Below, piece by piece: positions 16,639-25,553 of a DNA stretch of 55,081 bases (the first letter of the stretch is position 1; every line of letters starts with the position of its first letter). The translations under genes were made by a program, and so were the position numbers. The notes beneath the pieces are model-generated. The model was not told where the DNA came from and ran no database searches. It saw only the letters and a list, made by a program, of their open reading frames with translations. Origin of the DNA: Ruminococcus sp. (GTDB lineage Bacteria; Bacillota_A; Clostridia; Oscillospirales; Acutalibacteraceae); NCBI GenBank assembly GCA_017481395.1, contig JAFUPE010000042.1, forward strand, positions 1 through 55,081, written 5' to 3'.

Positions 16639-17223
16639 ATGACTGAAGCAACCGATAATCGTCAAAAAATCATAAACACCGCACTTAATCTTTTCGCAAA
16701 AAAAGGATATGATGCGGTATCCACTGTAGAAATCGCACAGGAAGCCGGCATTACTAAGCCCACCATGTACTATTACTTCGGCTCGAAGGAAGGCTTGCTT
16801 TCTGAAATTCTTAATATTCATTACAACCGATTTATTTCAGACCTCGAAAGTGCCGCCTCTCTGCCCGAAGATATTGCTCTTACCTTCTTCAGGCTTATGA
16901 GGGTTTACTTTGATTTTGCCCTTCAAAACAAGGATTTTATTATGTTTAAGCTAAGTATTTTTAACCGCATCGGCGAAGATACTACGTACCGCCTTTCGAG
17001 ACAATATATCGACCGCGAGTCCTCCATTATTACCAACGTTTTTAATGTTGCCGCAAACCACGTCGGTAATATTAAAGGCAAAGAGGATTTATGCACAGTA
17101 AGCTTTGTAGGTGTTACCCACGCGGCAATCGGCTCTTATTTTCACACAGGCGACGAAAAGCTTTTAAGCGACGACATAATCTATCGCATACGTCAGCAGT
17201 TTTTATATGGAATATATTCGTAA
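16639..17223 (+). CDS. TetR-family transcriptional regulator (194 aa)
   Basis: The N-terminal helix-turn-helix is clear: RQKIINTALNLFAKKGYDAVSTVEIAQEAGITKPTMYYYFGSKEGLL at about 8-56. The C-terminal part is a helical ligand-binding domain with no recognised ligand. ATG 16639 follows GGAGG by 8 bases. It sits between two copies of the same palindrome, one in its own promoter and one just before the downstream GH13 gene. It is likely an autoregulated repressor of that gene; the inducer might be a maltooligosaccharide or another small molecule, which the sequence does not show. Confidence 0.88.
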   Translation: MTEATDNRQKIINTALNLFAKKGYDAVSTVEIAQEAGITKPTMYYYFGSKEGLLSEILNIHYNRFISDLESAASLPEDIALTFFRLMRVYFDFALQNKDFIMFKLSIFNRIGEDTTYRLSRQYIDRESSIITNVFNVAANHVGNIKGKEDLCTVSFVGVTHAAIGSYFHTGDEKLLSDDIIYRIRQQFLYGIYS

Positions 17224-17270
17224 ATTTAGCTTTTCTTATGGGGGATATTCCCCTTATTTTATACATTTAT

Positions 17271-17286
17271 TATACCATTCGGTATA
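17271..17286. promoter_or_regulatory. TetR operator copy 2
   Basis: TATACCATTCGGTATA has the same TATACC/GGTATA arms and 4-base centre as the site at 16599. It lies 14 bases before the GH13 start and directly precedes its ribosome site. Confidence 0.8.
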
Positions 17287-17300
17287 TACAGGAGGAAACA

Positions 17301-18593
17301 ATGAAAACTTATATTGCAAATGAGAGTATCTATTATCACATCTATCCCTTTGGCTTTGTGGGTGCACCCAAAAAGAACGAGGGAGAAAAAACTTCCGCCA
17401 AAAGAATTAATAAAATATCGGCGCATATTCCCCATATGAAAAGCCTTGGTATAAATGCCCTTTACTTAGGCCCTGTGTTTGAATCGGTATATCATGGCTA
17501 CGACACCAAGGATTACAGACTTATAGACAGCCGTCTGGGCAACAACGAGGACTTCGAAAAATTCTGCAAGGAGCTTGAAGAAAACGACATCGACCTTATT
17601 TTAGACGGTGTCTTTAACCACGTAGGCAGGCACTTTTTCGCCTTTGAGGATATTAAGGAGAAACGCGAGGCTTCGCCTTACTGCTCGTGGATTTCAGGTC
17701 TTAGGTTTGATGTAAACAACAGCTATAACGACGGCTTTCATTACGATGCGTGGCAGGGACACGAGGAGCTTGTAAAGCTTAACCTTAAAAACGAAGACGT
17801 AGTCTCCTACCTTTTGGAAAGTGTCGGAATGTGGATTGACAAATTCGGCATAAAAGGCCTGCGTCTTGATGCCGCCGATTGTATTGATAAGGAATTTTTT
17901 AAACGACTCAGAGCTTACACCACCGAAAAAAGACCTGATTTTTGGCTTATGGGCGAAATTATCCACGGCGACTATCGCCAGTGGGCAAACCCTGAAATGC
18001 TTCACTCTGTAACCAACTACGAAATGCACAAAGGGTACTACTCGGGCGTTAACGATAAAAATATGTTTGAACCTGCCCACGGCCTTCTTCGAGAATACGG
18101 CGACTGGGGACTTTACAAGGACTTGGTGCTTTACAACTTCGTAGATAACCACGACATAAATCGACTTGCAAGCTACCTTAAAAATCTTGATAACATCAAA
18201 AATATTTATACAATGCTTTTCACCGTTCCGGGTACACCCTCAATATATTACGGCAGTGAATACGCCATAGAGGGCAAAAAAGAAAACCACAGCGACGCCC
18301 CCCTTCGTCCAAGCTGGGATGACATCAAAATCACCGAAAAAGGCAAGGAGCTTTTTAGTCATATTGCTTCTCTTGCAAAAATACGCAAAGCATCAAAGGC
18401 TCTTAAATATGGCGACTTCAAGCAAGTTCACTTAGAAAACGAATGCTTGGTGTTCAGTCGAAGCAAGGACAACGAAACCGCCGTTATAGGTATTAATATT
18501 TCAGGAAGCTCAAAAAACCTCTCTTTTAACATAAACGGCAGAGAAATCCGTATGGAGCTTAACCCCTACGACTCACAGATTATTGAATTTTAA
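17301..18593 (+). CDS. Intracellular GH13 alpha-glucan hydrolase (430 aa)
   Basis: An alpha-amylase-family enzyme without a signal peptide, so it acts in the cytoplasm, probably on imported maltodextrins. The GH13 conserved regions are present: DGVFNHVG, GLRLDAADC with nucleophile Asp190, LMGEII with acid/base Glu219, and FVDNHD with Asp285. The C-terminus is a short beta domain. Length is close to compact intracellular maltogenic or oligosaccharide hydrolases; the exact substrate cannot be read. ATG 17301 follows GGAGG. A TetR-type palindrome precedes it, so it is likely repressed by the adjacent regulator. It pairs functionally with the secreted amylase at 36399. Confidence 0.9.
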   Translation: MKTYIANESIYYHIYPFGFVGAPKKNEGEKTSAKRINKISAHIPHMKSLGINALYLGPVFESVYHGYDTKDYRLIDSRLGNNEDFEKFCKELEENDIDLILDGVFNHVGRHFFAFEDIKEKREASPYCSWISGLRFDVNNSYNDGFHYDAWQGHEELVKLNLKNEDVVSYLLESVGMWIDKFGIKGLRLDAADCIDKEFFKRLRAYTTEKRPDFWLMGEIIHGDYRQWANPEMLHSVTNYEMHKGYYSGVNDKNMFEPAHGLLREYGDWGLYKDLVLYNFVDNHDINRLASYLKNLDNIKNIYTMLFTVPGTPSIYYGSEYAIEGKKENHSDAPLRPSWDDIKITEKGKELFSHIASLAKIRKASKALKYGDFKQVHLENECLVFSRSKDNETAVIGINISGSSKNLSFNINGREIRMELNPYDSQIIEF

Positions 18594-18607
18594 GTTAGCA
18601 AAAAACA

Positions 18608-18631
18608 GAAGCCTCCCATCAGGGAGGCTTC
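18608..18631. terminator. Terminator between convergent GH13 and Cna_B genes
   Basis: GAAGCCTCCC pairs perfectly with GGGAGGCTTC around ATCA. It lies 15 bases after the GH13 stop and just past the stop of the minus-strand gene. Confidence 0.8.
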
Positions 18632-18643
18632 GTTGCATTTAAA

Positions 18644-21600
18644 TTAACATTCTTCCTTACGCTTATAAAGCTTTGTAGTGGTAGCTAACCCACCGCCGAT
18701 AAATAGCACCGCTATCCACACAAGGGGATTAGTGCTGTCACCTGTTTTTACAACATCAGGCGGCTGAGGCTTTACAGGCTGTGTGGGAACCGTCTCTACA
18801 GGTTCTGTGGGCTCTGTTGTTACAGGCTCAGTGGGCTCGGTTGTGACAGACTCAGTGGGCTCTGTTGTCACAGGCTCAGTAGGCTCTGTTGTCACAGGCT
18901 CGGTGGGCTCTGTTGTCACAGGCTCAGTAGGCTCTGTTGTCACAGGCTCAGTGGGCTCTGTTGTTACAGGCTCAGTAGGCTCTGTTGTCACAGGCTCAGT
19001 GGGCTCTGTCGTTACAGGCTCGGTGGGCTCTGTTGTCACAGGCTCAGTAGGCTCTGTTGTCACAGGCTCGGTTGGCTCTGTTGTTACAGGCTCGGTGGAC
19101 TCGGTTGTTACAGGCTCAGTGGGAACTGTAGTTTCTGTAAGATTTTCGAACACAACGCCCTTGTCAAGCATAAGCTCAAGATGTGAACCGTGAAGATGAG
19201 TGATATCCCTGTACTCATCACCGTCGGCTACTCTGATGGTAACTTCCAAGAAATATTCGCCAATGTTGTGGTGTGCTTCACTAACCACAAATACGGTATA
19301 AACCGTTTCGTCGTAAATAACACCCTCATCATCGCCCTTTACCTCGGAAAGCATGAACACAAAGTAACCCGCCTTATAAAACTCCAGAGTTTTAAAGCTA
19401 ACTACACCATCGGCATCGTTAGTCTGACTGTCTACAAGCTCGCAGTTAATTTGCCTGAGTTCAAAGGTAAACTGACCTTCCTCAGGGGCTTTTCCGTCAA
19501 GGGTTTTCTGAGCATTAAGCTTAAGAGATGCCGCACCTCTGGTTTTGTTTTCAAAAACTATTTCATCTATCTTTTCGCCATTAAGAAAATACTGAACCCC
19601 TGCTTTAAAGCTGTCGCTGTTCTCGGGTGCAGTTACAGTTACAACTGCATCATAAACATTATGGTCGAAGAAAATTGCAGTATCGGCTTCGTCGGCTGTG
19701 CACTCGTGAGATTCGCTGATTGTATATCTGTAAACACCGACCTCTGTATAAACAATTTCGTCAAAGGTTGCAACGCCGTTTACAGTAGATTTAGTATCAA
19801 TAACTTTGCCCTCAGAATCCATAAGCTCGAAGTTAAACAATCCGTCCTCGGGAGTTTTTCCGTCAAACAGCTTATCTGCACTTAAGGTAACTCCCACAGG
19901 CTTTCTCAGTGTATTGGTAAACTCAAACGCATCGGGCGCTGTGTCGTTATCTATGTCGTTGCCGTTTATCTTTGTTTCAAGAAGGTACTGCCTGCCATCA
20001 TCGCTTAAGGTAACGATAAACTGAATCTCATAAATCGTATCATCATAAATAACAGTTTCGTCGCATCCTTTTTCTTCGTAAACCTTAAAATTATAGACAC
20101 CCTCGTCGTCGAAGATAATCTCGAAAAATTCCACGTTGCCATCATTGTCATTGTGCATCTTTTCGTGGAATTTGTTGATGTACTCGCCTTCAAGAACAAA
20201 GGTAAATTCTCTGTCCTTTAGCTCTCTGCCCTCTAAGGTTTTGTGAGCTGTAAGCTTAACCTTAACAGGTACGATTTCGTTATTTGTAATAACCGCAGGA
20301 GACTCATCGGTTACGAGCTTGCCGTCCAAGTAGGTTTTGCCGTAAGCAATATGCACAGAGTGTATAGCACCCGGCTGATAGCCTTCGGGAGGCTCAACCT
20401 CAATAAGAGCGTATTCGTGACCCGAGGGCAGGTTTTCAAAGCTGACTATACCCTGCTCATCGCTGGAAGCGGTAAGTGCTTCTATTGTGGCATCACCGTC
20501 GCAAACGTGACAGCTTTCGCCGTAGTGCTCTAACCTAAACACCGCACCCTCAAGAGGATGTCCCGTAATGCTGTCTTGCTTTGTAAAGCTGAAATCACCG
20601 TAGTAACCTTCAACCTCGGGAATAAAATAATCAATGTGGTTGTCGCCGAACAATGGCTCGCCTGTACTGAAATCTACTGTTTTAAAGTAGAAGGTGGTTG
20701 TGTCATTTGTAGGGAAGGCTTTGCTGAACAAAAAGCCATCCATTTCATTTTTCAACCTTACCTTATAGCTTACGGAAAGCACGTAATTTCCAATATCGTC
20801 AATGTAAAAATTCTGAGTAGTTGTAAGCCACCATTTAATTGTCTCAGTGGTACTGTCAAAGGTAGCGACATCTTTGCCGTTCTTTGTATTTATAACCGCC
20901 TGTACCTCGCTGCCGTCTGGATTGTAGAAGTTAACAAACTCTACGTAATCGCTCATAGGGTCAAGGGTATAGGCTTCTTCCATAGTCTCGGCAGGTATAA
21001 GTTCGATATCTGTAAGAATGTTTTCAAATGCAGTTGTAAGCTCGGTTCTGCTGTTACCAGATGCATAGCGGTGAATGTCCTCGGTGTCTTCTGCTTCTTC
21101 AATCATAGGTCCGCCAGCGATAGCATCCCTAAGCCAAGCCCTGTAGCTTTCGGTAGAATTGCCGATAACATGGGTTGAGCGTGTTCGGTCAACGGTTGTG
21201 AAAGCTGTATTTTTAGCGGCGTTCAGATAATCGGGGATACTCTGCACACCTACGTCAATACCGATTGAAAATACGTTTATACCAGAATTTTTAATAGATT
21301 CAGCTACGTTATCTGCTCTGTCGGCGGCTTTATCTGAATAGTTAACGCCATAGGTACAAAGCTTTTTGGTTACAGAGTCGGCAAAGTAACCGTCGGTGCC
21401 CACTTTAGAAGCATTATAAGAGCCTGTCATATAGGTATCGTAGCCAACAATACGGCTTGTACTGTTTCTTCCGCTTTCAATATAAGTTGTGGGAAAACCG
21501 TCAGTAATAAATATAACGTACTTAAAAGCCGCATCAGATTCTTTCAGTAAATTATAAGCAAGCTGAAGTCCGCCCTCAATATTTGTAAAACGCTCGCGGT

Positions 21601-22183
21601 TGCCTGTAGGAGCAGTAATATCATTAACTGTGCTCTTAAGCTCTGCCGCTTTCTCGGCTGTATTTACTGTTGTAAGCGGAACTACAGTATTTGCGTAAGA
21701 GTTAAAGGTTACAAGACCAAAACGTCTGTCTTCGCTGATGTTTTTATCAACGGCATATAAATCAAGAAATGTATTAACCGCTGATTTTGCGTGGGTAAGT
21801 CGTGCATCCTTTATATTGTAGCCTGCGTCACTGACACCCAAACCCTGATGGGTAGAGTTCATTGTATTTGAAACGTCCATTACAACCACAACGTCTACAC
21901 TTTGGTCAATTACTCGGGGCTTTGCTACTACCTTAAGAGTAATGTCAAAGTAGTTCTCGTCCTCTGTGGGAGCTATGGTTTTGCTTACGGCTACGCGGTC
22001 TCTGTAAAGAGTTCCGTCAATAGGATATTCCTTAGGGTTCCAACCGCCTACTGTCTCTATCTGCTGTGTGCTGTCGGGTGTACTAAGTGCAGATACCGAA
22101 GCTACAGGCAATGACAAAGAAAGTATAATAACAGTAAGCAACATGGAAATTGCCCTTGAATAGAACTTATATCTTTTCTTCAT
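18644..22183 (-). CDS. VWA/Cna_B surface protein with sorting-type C-terminus (1179 aa)
   Basis: A signal peptide (AISMLLTVIILSLSLPVASVSA) is followed by a von Willebrand A domain with a MIDAS-type DVSNT at Asp103. A beta-rich middle and a series of Cna_B/SpaA-type modules follow, for example LTAHKTLEGRELKDREFTFVLEG, LSADKLFDGKTPEDGLFNFEL and LNAQKTLDGKAPEEGQFTFEL. Next come the TTEPTEPV repeats (about 1019-1133) and VVKTGD plus a membrane helix and KRKEE tail. This is the layout of sortase-anchored pilus-tip or adhesin proteins. ATG 22183 is preferred because AGGAAGG ends 9 bases upstream; ATG 22192 touches it. The class B-type sortase at 14025 is a candidate anchoring enzyme. VVKTGD departs from LPXTG. 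Confidence 0.88.
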   Translation of the reverse strand: MKKRYKFYSRAISMLLTVIILSLSLPVASVSALSTPDSTQQIETVGGWNPKEYPIDGTLYRDRVAVSKTIAPTEDENYFDITLKVVAKPRVIDQSVDVVVVMDVSNTMNSTHQGLGVSDAGYNIKDARLTHAKSAVNTFLDLYAVDKNISEDRRFGLVTFNSYANTVVPLTTVNTAEKAAELKSTVNDITAPTGNRERFTNIEGGLQLAYNLLKESDAAFKYVIFITDGFPTTYIESGRNSTSRIVGYDTYMTGSYNASKVGTDGYFADSVTKKLCTYGVNYSDKAADRADNVAESIKNSGINVFSIGIDVGVQSIPDYLNAAKNTAFTTVDRTRSTHVIGNSTESYRAWLRDAIAGGPMIEEAEDTEDIHRYASGNSRTELTTAFENILTDIELIPAETMEEAYTLDPMSDYVEFVNFYNPDGSEVQAVINTKNGKDVATFDSTTETIKWWLTTTQNFYIDDIGNYVLSVSYKVRLKNEMDGFLFSKAFPTNDTTTFYFKTVDFSTGEPLFGDNHIDYFIPEVEGYYGDFSFTKQDSITGHPLEGAVFRLEHYGESCHVCDGDATIEALTASSDEQGIVSFENLPSGHEYALIEVEPPEGYQPGAIHSVHIAYGKTYLDGKLVTDESPAVITNNEIVPVKVKLTAHKTLEGRELKDREFTFVLEGEYINKFHEKMHNDNDGNVEFFEIIFDDEGVYNFKVYEEKGCDETVIYDDTIYEIQFIVTLSDDGRQYLLETKINGNDIDNDTAPDAFEFTNTLRKPVGVTLSADKLFDGKTPEDGLFNFELMDSEGKVIDTKSTVNGVATFDEIVYTEVGVYRYTISESHECTADEADTAIFFDHNVYDAVVTVTAPENSDSFKAGVQYFLNGEKIDEIVFENKTRGAASLKLNAQKTLDGKAPEEGQFTFELRQINCELVDSQTNDADGVVSFKTLEFYKAGYFVFMLSEVKGDDEGVIYDETVYTVFVVSEAHHNIGEYFLEVTIRVADGDEYRDITHLHGSHLELMLDKGVVFENLTETTVPTEPVTTESTEPVTTEPTEPVTTEPTEPVTTEPTEPVTTEPTEPVTTEPTEPVTTEPTEPVTTEPTEPVTTEPTEPVTTEPTEPVTTEPTESVTTEPTEPVTTEPTEPVETVPTQPVKPQPPDVVKTGDSTNPLVWIAVLFIGGGLATTTKLYKRKEEC
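18783..19125. repeat. Tandem 24-bp repeat tract inside the VWA/Cna_B gene
   Basis: About 13-14 copies of a 24-base unit encode TTEPTEPV on the minus strand. Units differ at a few silent or conservative positions (for example Ser for Pro). It is a protein stalk. The near-identical units make it prone to length change by slippage or recombination. Confidence 0.9.
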
Positions 22184-22219
22184 AGTTCTCATCCTTCCTA
22201 TAATGTACCTTTATTTATG

Positions 22220-22507
22220 CTATGCTCTATTACCGCAGACTCCGATAAGGTCGCCTGCCTTTTCAGTAGTAAAAAAGCTACAGGAGCCGCAGTCCAAGCA
22301 GGTTTTTTCGGGATAATATTTGTGAACACCCTCACTGCAACCATCCTGAGTTGCATTAACCCATTTATAACCGCCTTTGGTAAAACGCGGATTAAGCTCA
22401 AAGTCGGGATAATCTCCCATATGCTTACCTACATCCTCATCAAAACGAAAAACAACTTCGCAAATGTCATCGTCGATTACAAATGAACGAACAATGGTCT
22501 TTTCCAT
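22220..22507 (-). CDS. Small Cys-rich hypothetical protein (95 aa)
   Basis: No family was recognised with certainty. The C-terminal half holds TCLDCGSCSFF and GVCGN, which with the upstream Cys in QDGCSEG could bind a metal; the N-terminal half is an acidic beta-like stretch. A strong AAAAGGAGG site precedes the ATG. It lies 36 bases upstream of the VWA/Cna_B gene on the same strand with no terminator between, so it is probably co-transcribed with it, perhaps by chance. Confidence 0.6.
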   Translation of the reverse strand: MEKTIVRSFVIDDDICEVVFRFDEDVGKHMGDYPDFELNPRFTKGGYKWVNATQDGCSEGVHKYYPEKTCLDCGSCSFFTTEKAGDLIGVCGNRA

Positions 22508-22710
22508 CAGACTGCCTCCTTTTCTTTTAATTTACAACTATATTTTATAAGAAATTTTTGCCATTGAAAATGTCTGTTTGAAGTAAAAAATGGACAATCG
22601 AATTCCCGATTTTTGCCATAAATAACCTTGGTATTCGTCGTTTTTCGTTAATTTCGTGGCTATAAAATAAGAAACGCGTTCGTTCAAACGAATAAAGAGT
22701 ATAAAAAAAG

Positions 22711-22738
22711 CAGTACACAGCTTAAACTCTGTGTACTG
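22711..22738 (-). terminator. Terminator of degV
   Basis: CAGTACACAG pairs with CTGTGTACTG around an 8-base loop. On the minus strand a run of seven Ts follows directly. Confidence 0.88.
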
Positions 22739-22749
22739 ACTGTTTTATA

Positions 22750-23685
22750 TTATAACTTAGCTGCAAGCTCTTCGAAAAGGACTGTTTCGTCCTTTAAGTC
22801 CTCAGACGCCTTCTTTCCTAAGTAAAACGCCGCAACCAAGCCGGGGCCAACATTTGGTGCACTGCCTTGGCCTACGGTAGAAATAATAATTTCCTTGGGC
22901 TTAATTTCGGTTTCAATAAGCTTTTTAACCTCCAAGGCGTGCTCTTTGCGTAGGGTATGTGTAATAAAGATAATCTGGTTTTCAAGGTCCTCACCTGTTG
23001 CCTTCATATACTCAACAATAAGACGGTAGGCGTTCTTGTAGCCGCGTGTTTTGCCTAAAACGTGGCTCATTCCCTTGTGATTAAAATCAGCCATAGCCTT
23101 GATACCCACAAGTGTACCCATAACTGCGGCGGCGTTAGATACTCTGCCCATTTTTTTGCAGTAGAAAAGGTCATCCATCCAGCCAATCTGATGCACTCTG
23201 TGCTTGTTTATTTCAAGAAGCTCAGCGGTTTCCTCAATGGTTTTGCCCTCGGCTCGATACTGAGACGCCATTACGCAAACCATACCCTCCGAGGTAGAGT
23301 AACGCATAGAATCAACAATAATAATCTTTCTGTCGGGATATTTTTCCTGCAAATCTCTTTTTGCGTTTACAAATACACCGTACATACCCGAAAGACCACC
23401 CGAAAGAGTAATACATAAAACGTCTTTTCCATCTTTAAGCTGAGCCTCTAAAACATCAGAAACCTCGCCGATTGCAGGTGTGGCGGTTTTGTAGCTTGCC
23501 TTTTTGTCGGAAAGAGCTTTAAAAAAAGCATCGCTTTCCTCTTCGGTCCAGTCAAGATTACCTTTAATAGCAGTACCATCGGGAAGATGCACATAACCCC
23601 TTGCGTAATCTGCAATGCCGAAACGGTCTCTTAAATCCTTTTTAAGGTCGCAGGAAGTGTCAGAAATAATAGCAAAACTGTTCAT
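22750..23685 (-). CDS. degV: DegV-family fatty-acid-binding protein (311 aa)
   Basis: DegV/FakB proteins hold a fatty acid and present it to the FakA kinase for phospholipid synthesis. The frame shows the family's N-terminal FAIISDTSCDLKKDL, the ligand-site segment ITLSGGLSGMYG, the VDSMRYSTSEGM segment and the C-terminal THTLRKEHA / VGQGSAPNVGPG. Length is slightly above the usual 280. The start follows AAGGAG. It is a single gene with its own terminator. The PlsX and PlsY genes in the same window belong to the same route. Confidence 0.92.
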   Translation of the reverse strand: MNSFAIISDTSCDLKKDLRDRFGIADYARGYVHLPDGTAIKGNLDWTEEESDAFFKALSDKKASYKTATPAIGEVSDVLEAQLKDGKDVLCITLSGGLSGMYGVFVNAKRDLQEKYPDRKIIIVDSMRYSTSEGMVCVMASQYRAEGKTIEETAELLEINKHRVHQIGWMDDLFYCKKMGRVSNAAAVMGTLVGIKAMADFNHKGMSHVLGKTRGYKNAYRLIVEYMKATGEDLENQIIFITHTLRKEHALEVKKLIETEIKPKEIIISTVGQGSAPNVGPGLVAAFYLGKKASEDLKDETVLFEELAAKL

Positions 23686-23880
23686 TTTCAGTTACTCTCC
23701 TTGTATGTTTATCAGAATTTACAAACCGAATTATAGCACACGCGTGTCGCTTTTTCAATGTTTTTTTATCAAATTAAACTATTTTTCCTTAAATTACCCC
23801 ATTATCTTCTATGACTCGACACTTTACTTTTTCTCTTATTTATTAGATAATATATGTATAAATAACAAGGGGGACTTACT

Positions 23881-24846
23881 ATGCCTTTCTGGGGTTACTT
23901 AATTATTCTTGGAGCTTTGGCGGCTATACTCATTCCGCTATACTTTATATTCAAGTACACATACAAAATCACATGGAAGGTTGTTGACGAACAGCTTGTC
24001 CGCACTTCAAAGGACAAATGGGCAAGGGATTGCAGCTGTGCCACCAATGAAGAGCACGTAAGAATGTTTGAGGAAGGCATAGCCTGGGGCAATAAATATC
24101 GCAATTTCGCAATTGAAGAGCAAATAACCAACGACGACCTTAAGCTTTGCGGCGAATACTTTGATTTTGGCTTTGACAAATGTGCTGTTATTCTACAGGG
24201 CAGAGCCGAAAGCCTGCTTTACTCATACTACTTTGCTGAGCCTTATAGAAGTATAGGATTTAATATACTTGTTATCGACACCCGTGGCCATGGCGAAAGC
24301 GAAGGCTACTTCAACGGTTGCGGCATTACAGAAAGCAGAGACGTAACCGCTTGGGTAAAGCATATTGAGAAGAAATATAACATCCACAGCTTTGTGCTTC
24401 ATGGCATCTGCATCGGCAGTGCCTCGGTTTTCCTTGCAGCTACAAAAAAAGACTTTCCAAAAAGTGTCAAGGCTTTGGTTGCTGAAGGTACATTCCACAG
24501 CTTTTACGAAAGCTTTAAAGAACATCTTAAGGAGCTAAAAAAACCTACCTACCCTGTTATATGGCAAATGCGTTACATCTGCAAAAGACGCTTTAACATT
24601 GACGTTAAGAAAGAGTCCCCCATTGAGGTTGCCGACAAATTCACCCTTCCCTTGCTTCTAATGAGTGGCAAATGCGACCTTTATTCTCTGCCCGAAAAGT
24701 GCAAATCTCTTTTCGACAAATGTGCTTCTACAACTAAAAAGCTGGTCACATTTGACAAGGGTGCACATTCTCACTTAAGAATAAACGCAGTGGAAAAATA
24801 CGATAAAACAATCAAAAATTTCTTAGAGGAAATTGAAGCAATATGA
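23881..24846 (+). CDS. Membrane-anchored alpha/beta hydrolase with Cys in the nucleophile elbow (321 aa)
   Basis: An N-terminal transmembrane helix (LIILGALAAILIPLYFIF) precedes an alpha/beta hydrolase domain. VIDTRGHGESEG is the usual strand-loop. The nucleophile elbow reads HGICIGSA, so Cys177 replaces the usual Ser of GxSxG. Candidate partners are Asp in SGKCDLYSL and His in GAHSHL. A Cys nucleophile occurs in dienelactone hydrolases but is rare in this subgroup. The substrate is unknown. The nrdG-like gene overlaps its stop by 4 bases, and plsY follows, so it belongs to a three-gene run. Confidence 0.82.
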   Translation: MPFWGYLIILGALAAILIPLYFIFKYTYKITWKVVDEQLVRTSKDKWARDCSCATNEEHVRMFEEGIAWGNKYRNFAIEEQITNDDLKLCGEYFDFGFDKCAVILQGRAESLLYSYYFAEPYRSIGFNILVIDTRGHGESEGYFNGCGITESRDVTAWVKHIEKKYNIHSFVLHGICIGSASVFLAATKKDFPKSVKALVAEGTFHSFYESFKEHLKELKKPTYPVIWQMRYICKRRFNIDVKKESPIEVADKFTLPLLLMSGKCDLYSLPEKCKSLFDKCASTTKKLVTFDKGAHSHLRINAVEKYDKTIKNFLEEIEAI

Positions 24847-25541
24847 AAATTGAAGCCTTACAAAAGCTGACACTTTTAGATTACCCCGGCAAAATGGCAG
24901 CAACAATATTTACCTACGGTTGTAACCTGCGGTGCCCTTTCTGCCACAATGCCTTACTTGTTACCGAAGAAAGTGCCGGCGGAATTACCGGCGACGAGGT
25001 TCTCGACTTTCTCAGAAAACGCAAAGGCATGCTTGAGGGCGTTTGCGTTACAGGCGGCGAGCCTTTGCTACAGCCCGATATCGAGGACTTTTTAAAAGCT
25101 ATAAAGGAAATGGGATTTAGCATTAAGCTTGACACCAACGGAACATTTCCTAAAAAGCTTAAAGATTTAGTACGCAAAAATCTTGTAGACTACGTGGCTA
25201 TGGACATCAAAAACTGCCGCGACAAATACGCCTTGACCTCGGGCAAGCTTGCAATGAATTTAAGTGCAATTGACGAAAGCATCAGCTTTTTGCTTTCAGG
25301 TGAGGTTCGGGCGGAATTTCGCACAACTGTGGTAAAGAATTTTCATACATTGGAGGACTTGCTTAAAATCACTCAGTGGATTTCAGGCTGTGACCGCTAC
25401 TTTTTACAGCAGTTTGTGGATTCGGGTAATCTTATTGACGAAAGTCTTGAAGGCTACTCGGATGACGAACTGAGGGCGATTTATAAGCAGATAAAACGAA
25501 ATCTGCCTGTTACTAAGCTTCGCGGTGTTGTGGAAAATTAA
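24843..25541 (+). CDS. nrdG: Anaerobic ribonucleotide reductase activating protein (radical SAM, 232 aa)
   Basis: The enzyme uses SAM and a 4Fe-4S cluster to make the glycyl radical of anaerobic ribonucleotide reductase. The cluster motif CNLRCPFC has Cys27, Cys31 and Cys34, and is followed by VCVTGGEPLLQ. The N-terminus KIEALQKLTLLDYPGKMAATIF is typical of the longer NrdG-like activases. The probable target NrdD lies at the window's right end, about 28 kb away. It is possible that it activates another glycyl radical enzyme, but that is less likely. It overlaps the hydrolase gene by 4 bases. Confidence 0.88.
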   Translation: MKIEALQKLTLLDYPGKMAATIFTYGCNLRCPFCHNALLVTEESAGGITGDEVLDFLRKRKGMLEGVCVTGGEPLLQPDIEDFLKAIKEMGFSIKLDTNGTFPKKLKDLVRKNLVDYVAMDIKNCRDKYALTSGKLAMNLSAIDESISFLLSGEVRAEFRTTVVKNFHTLEDLLKITQWISGCDRYFLQQFVDSGNLIDESLEGYSDDELRAIYKQIKRNLPVTKLRGVVEN

Positions 25542-25553
25542 AGGACTGATAAT

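Noticed and set aside
18783..19193. Open plus-strand frame across the 24-bp repeats, and a CRISPR-like look of the tract
   Set aside because: Periodic repeats leave antisense frames open by chance. Units are contiguous with no unique spacers, and the minus-strand frame encodes a normal stalk within a long gene.
20243..21178. Long plus-strand frames antisense to the VWA/Cna_B gene
   Set aside because: They lie wholly inside a well-supported gene, lack ribosome sites and have no recognisable domains.
22679..22692. TTCGTT/AACGAA palindrome upstream of the small Cys-rich gene region
   Set aside because: Short, no matched copy elsewhere, and not placed over a recognisable promoter.
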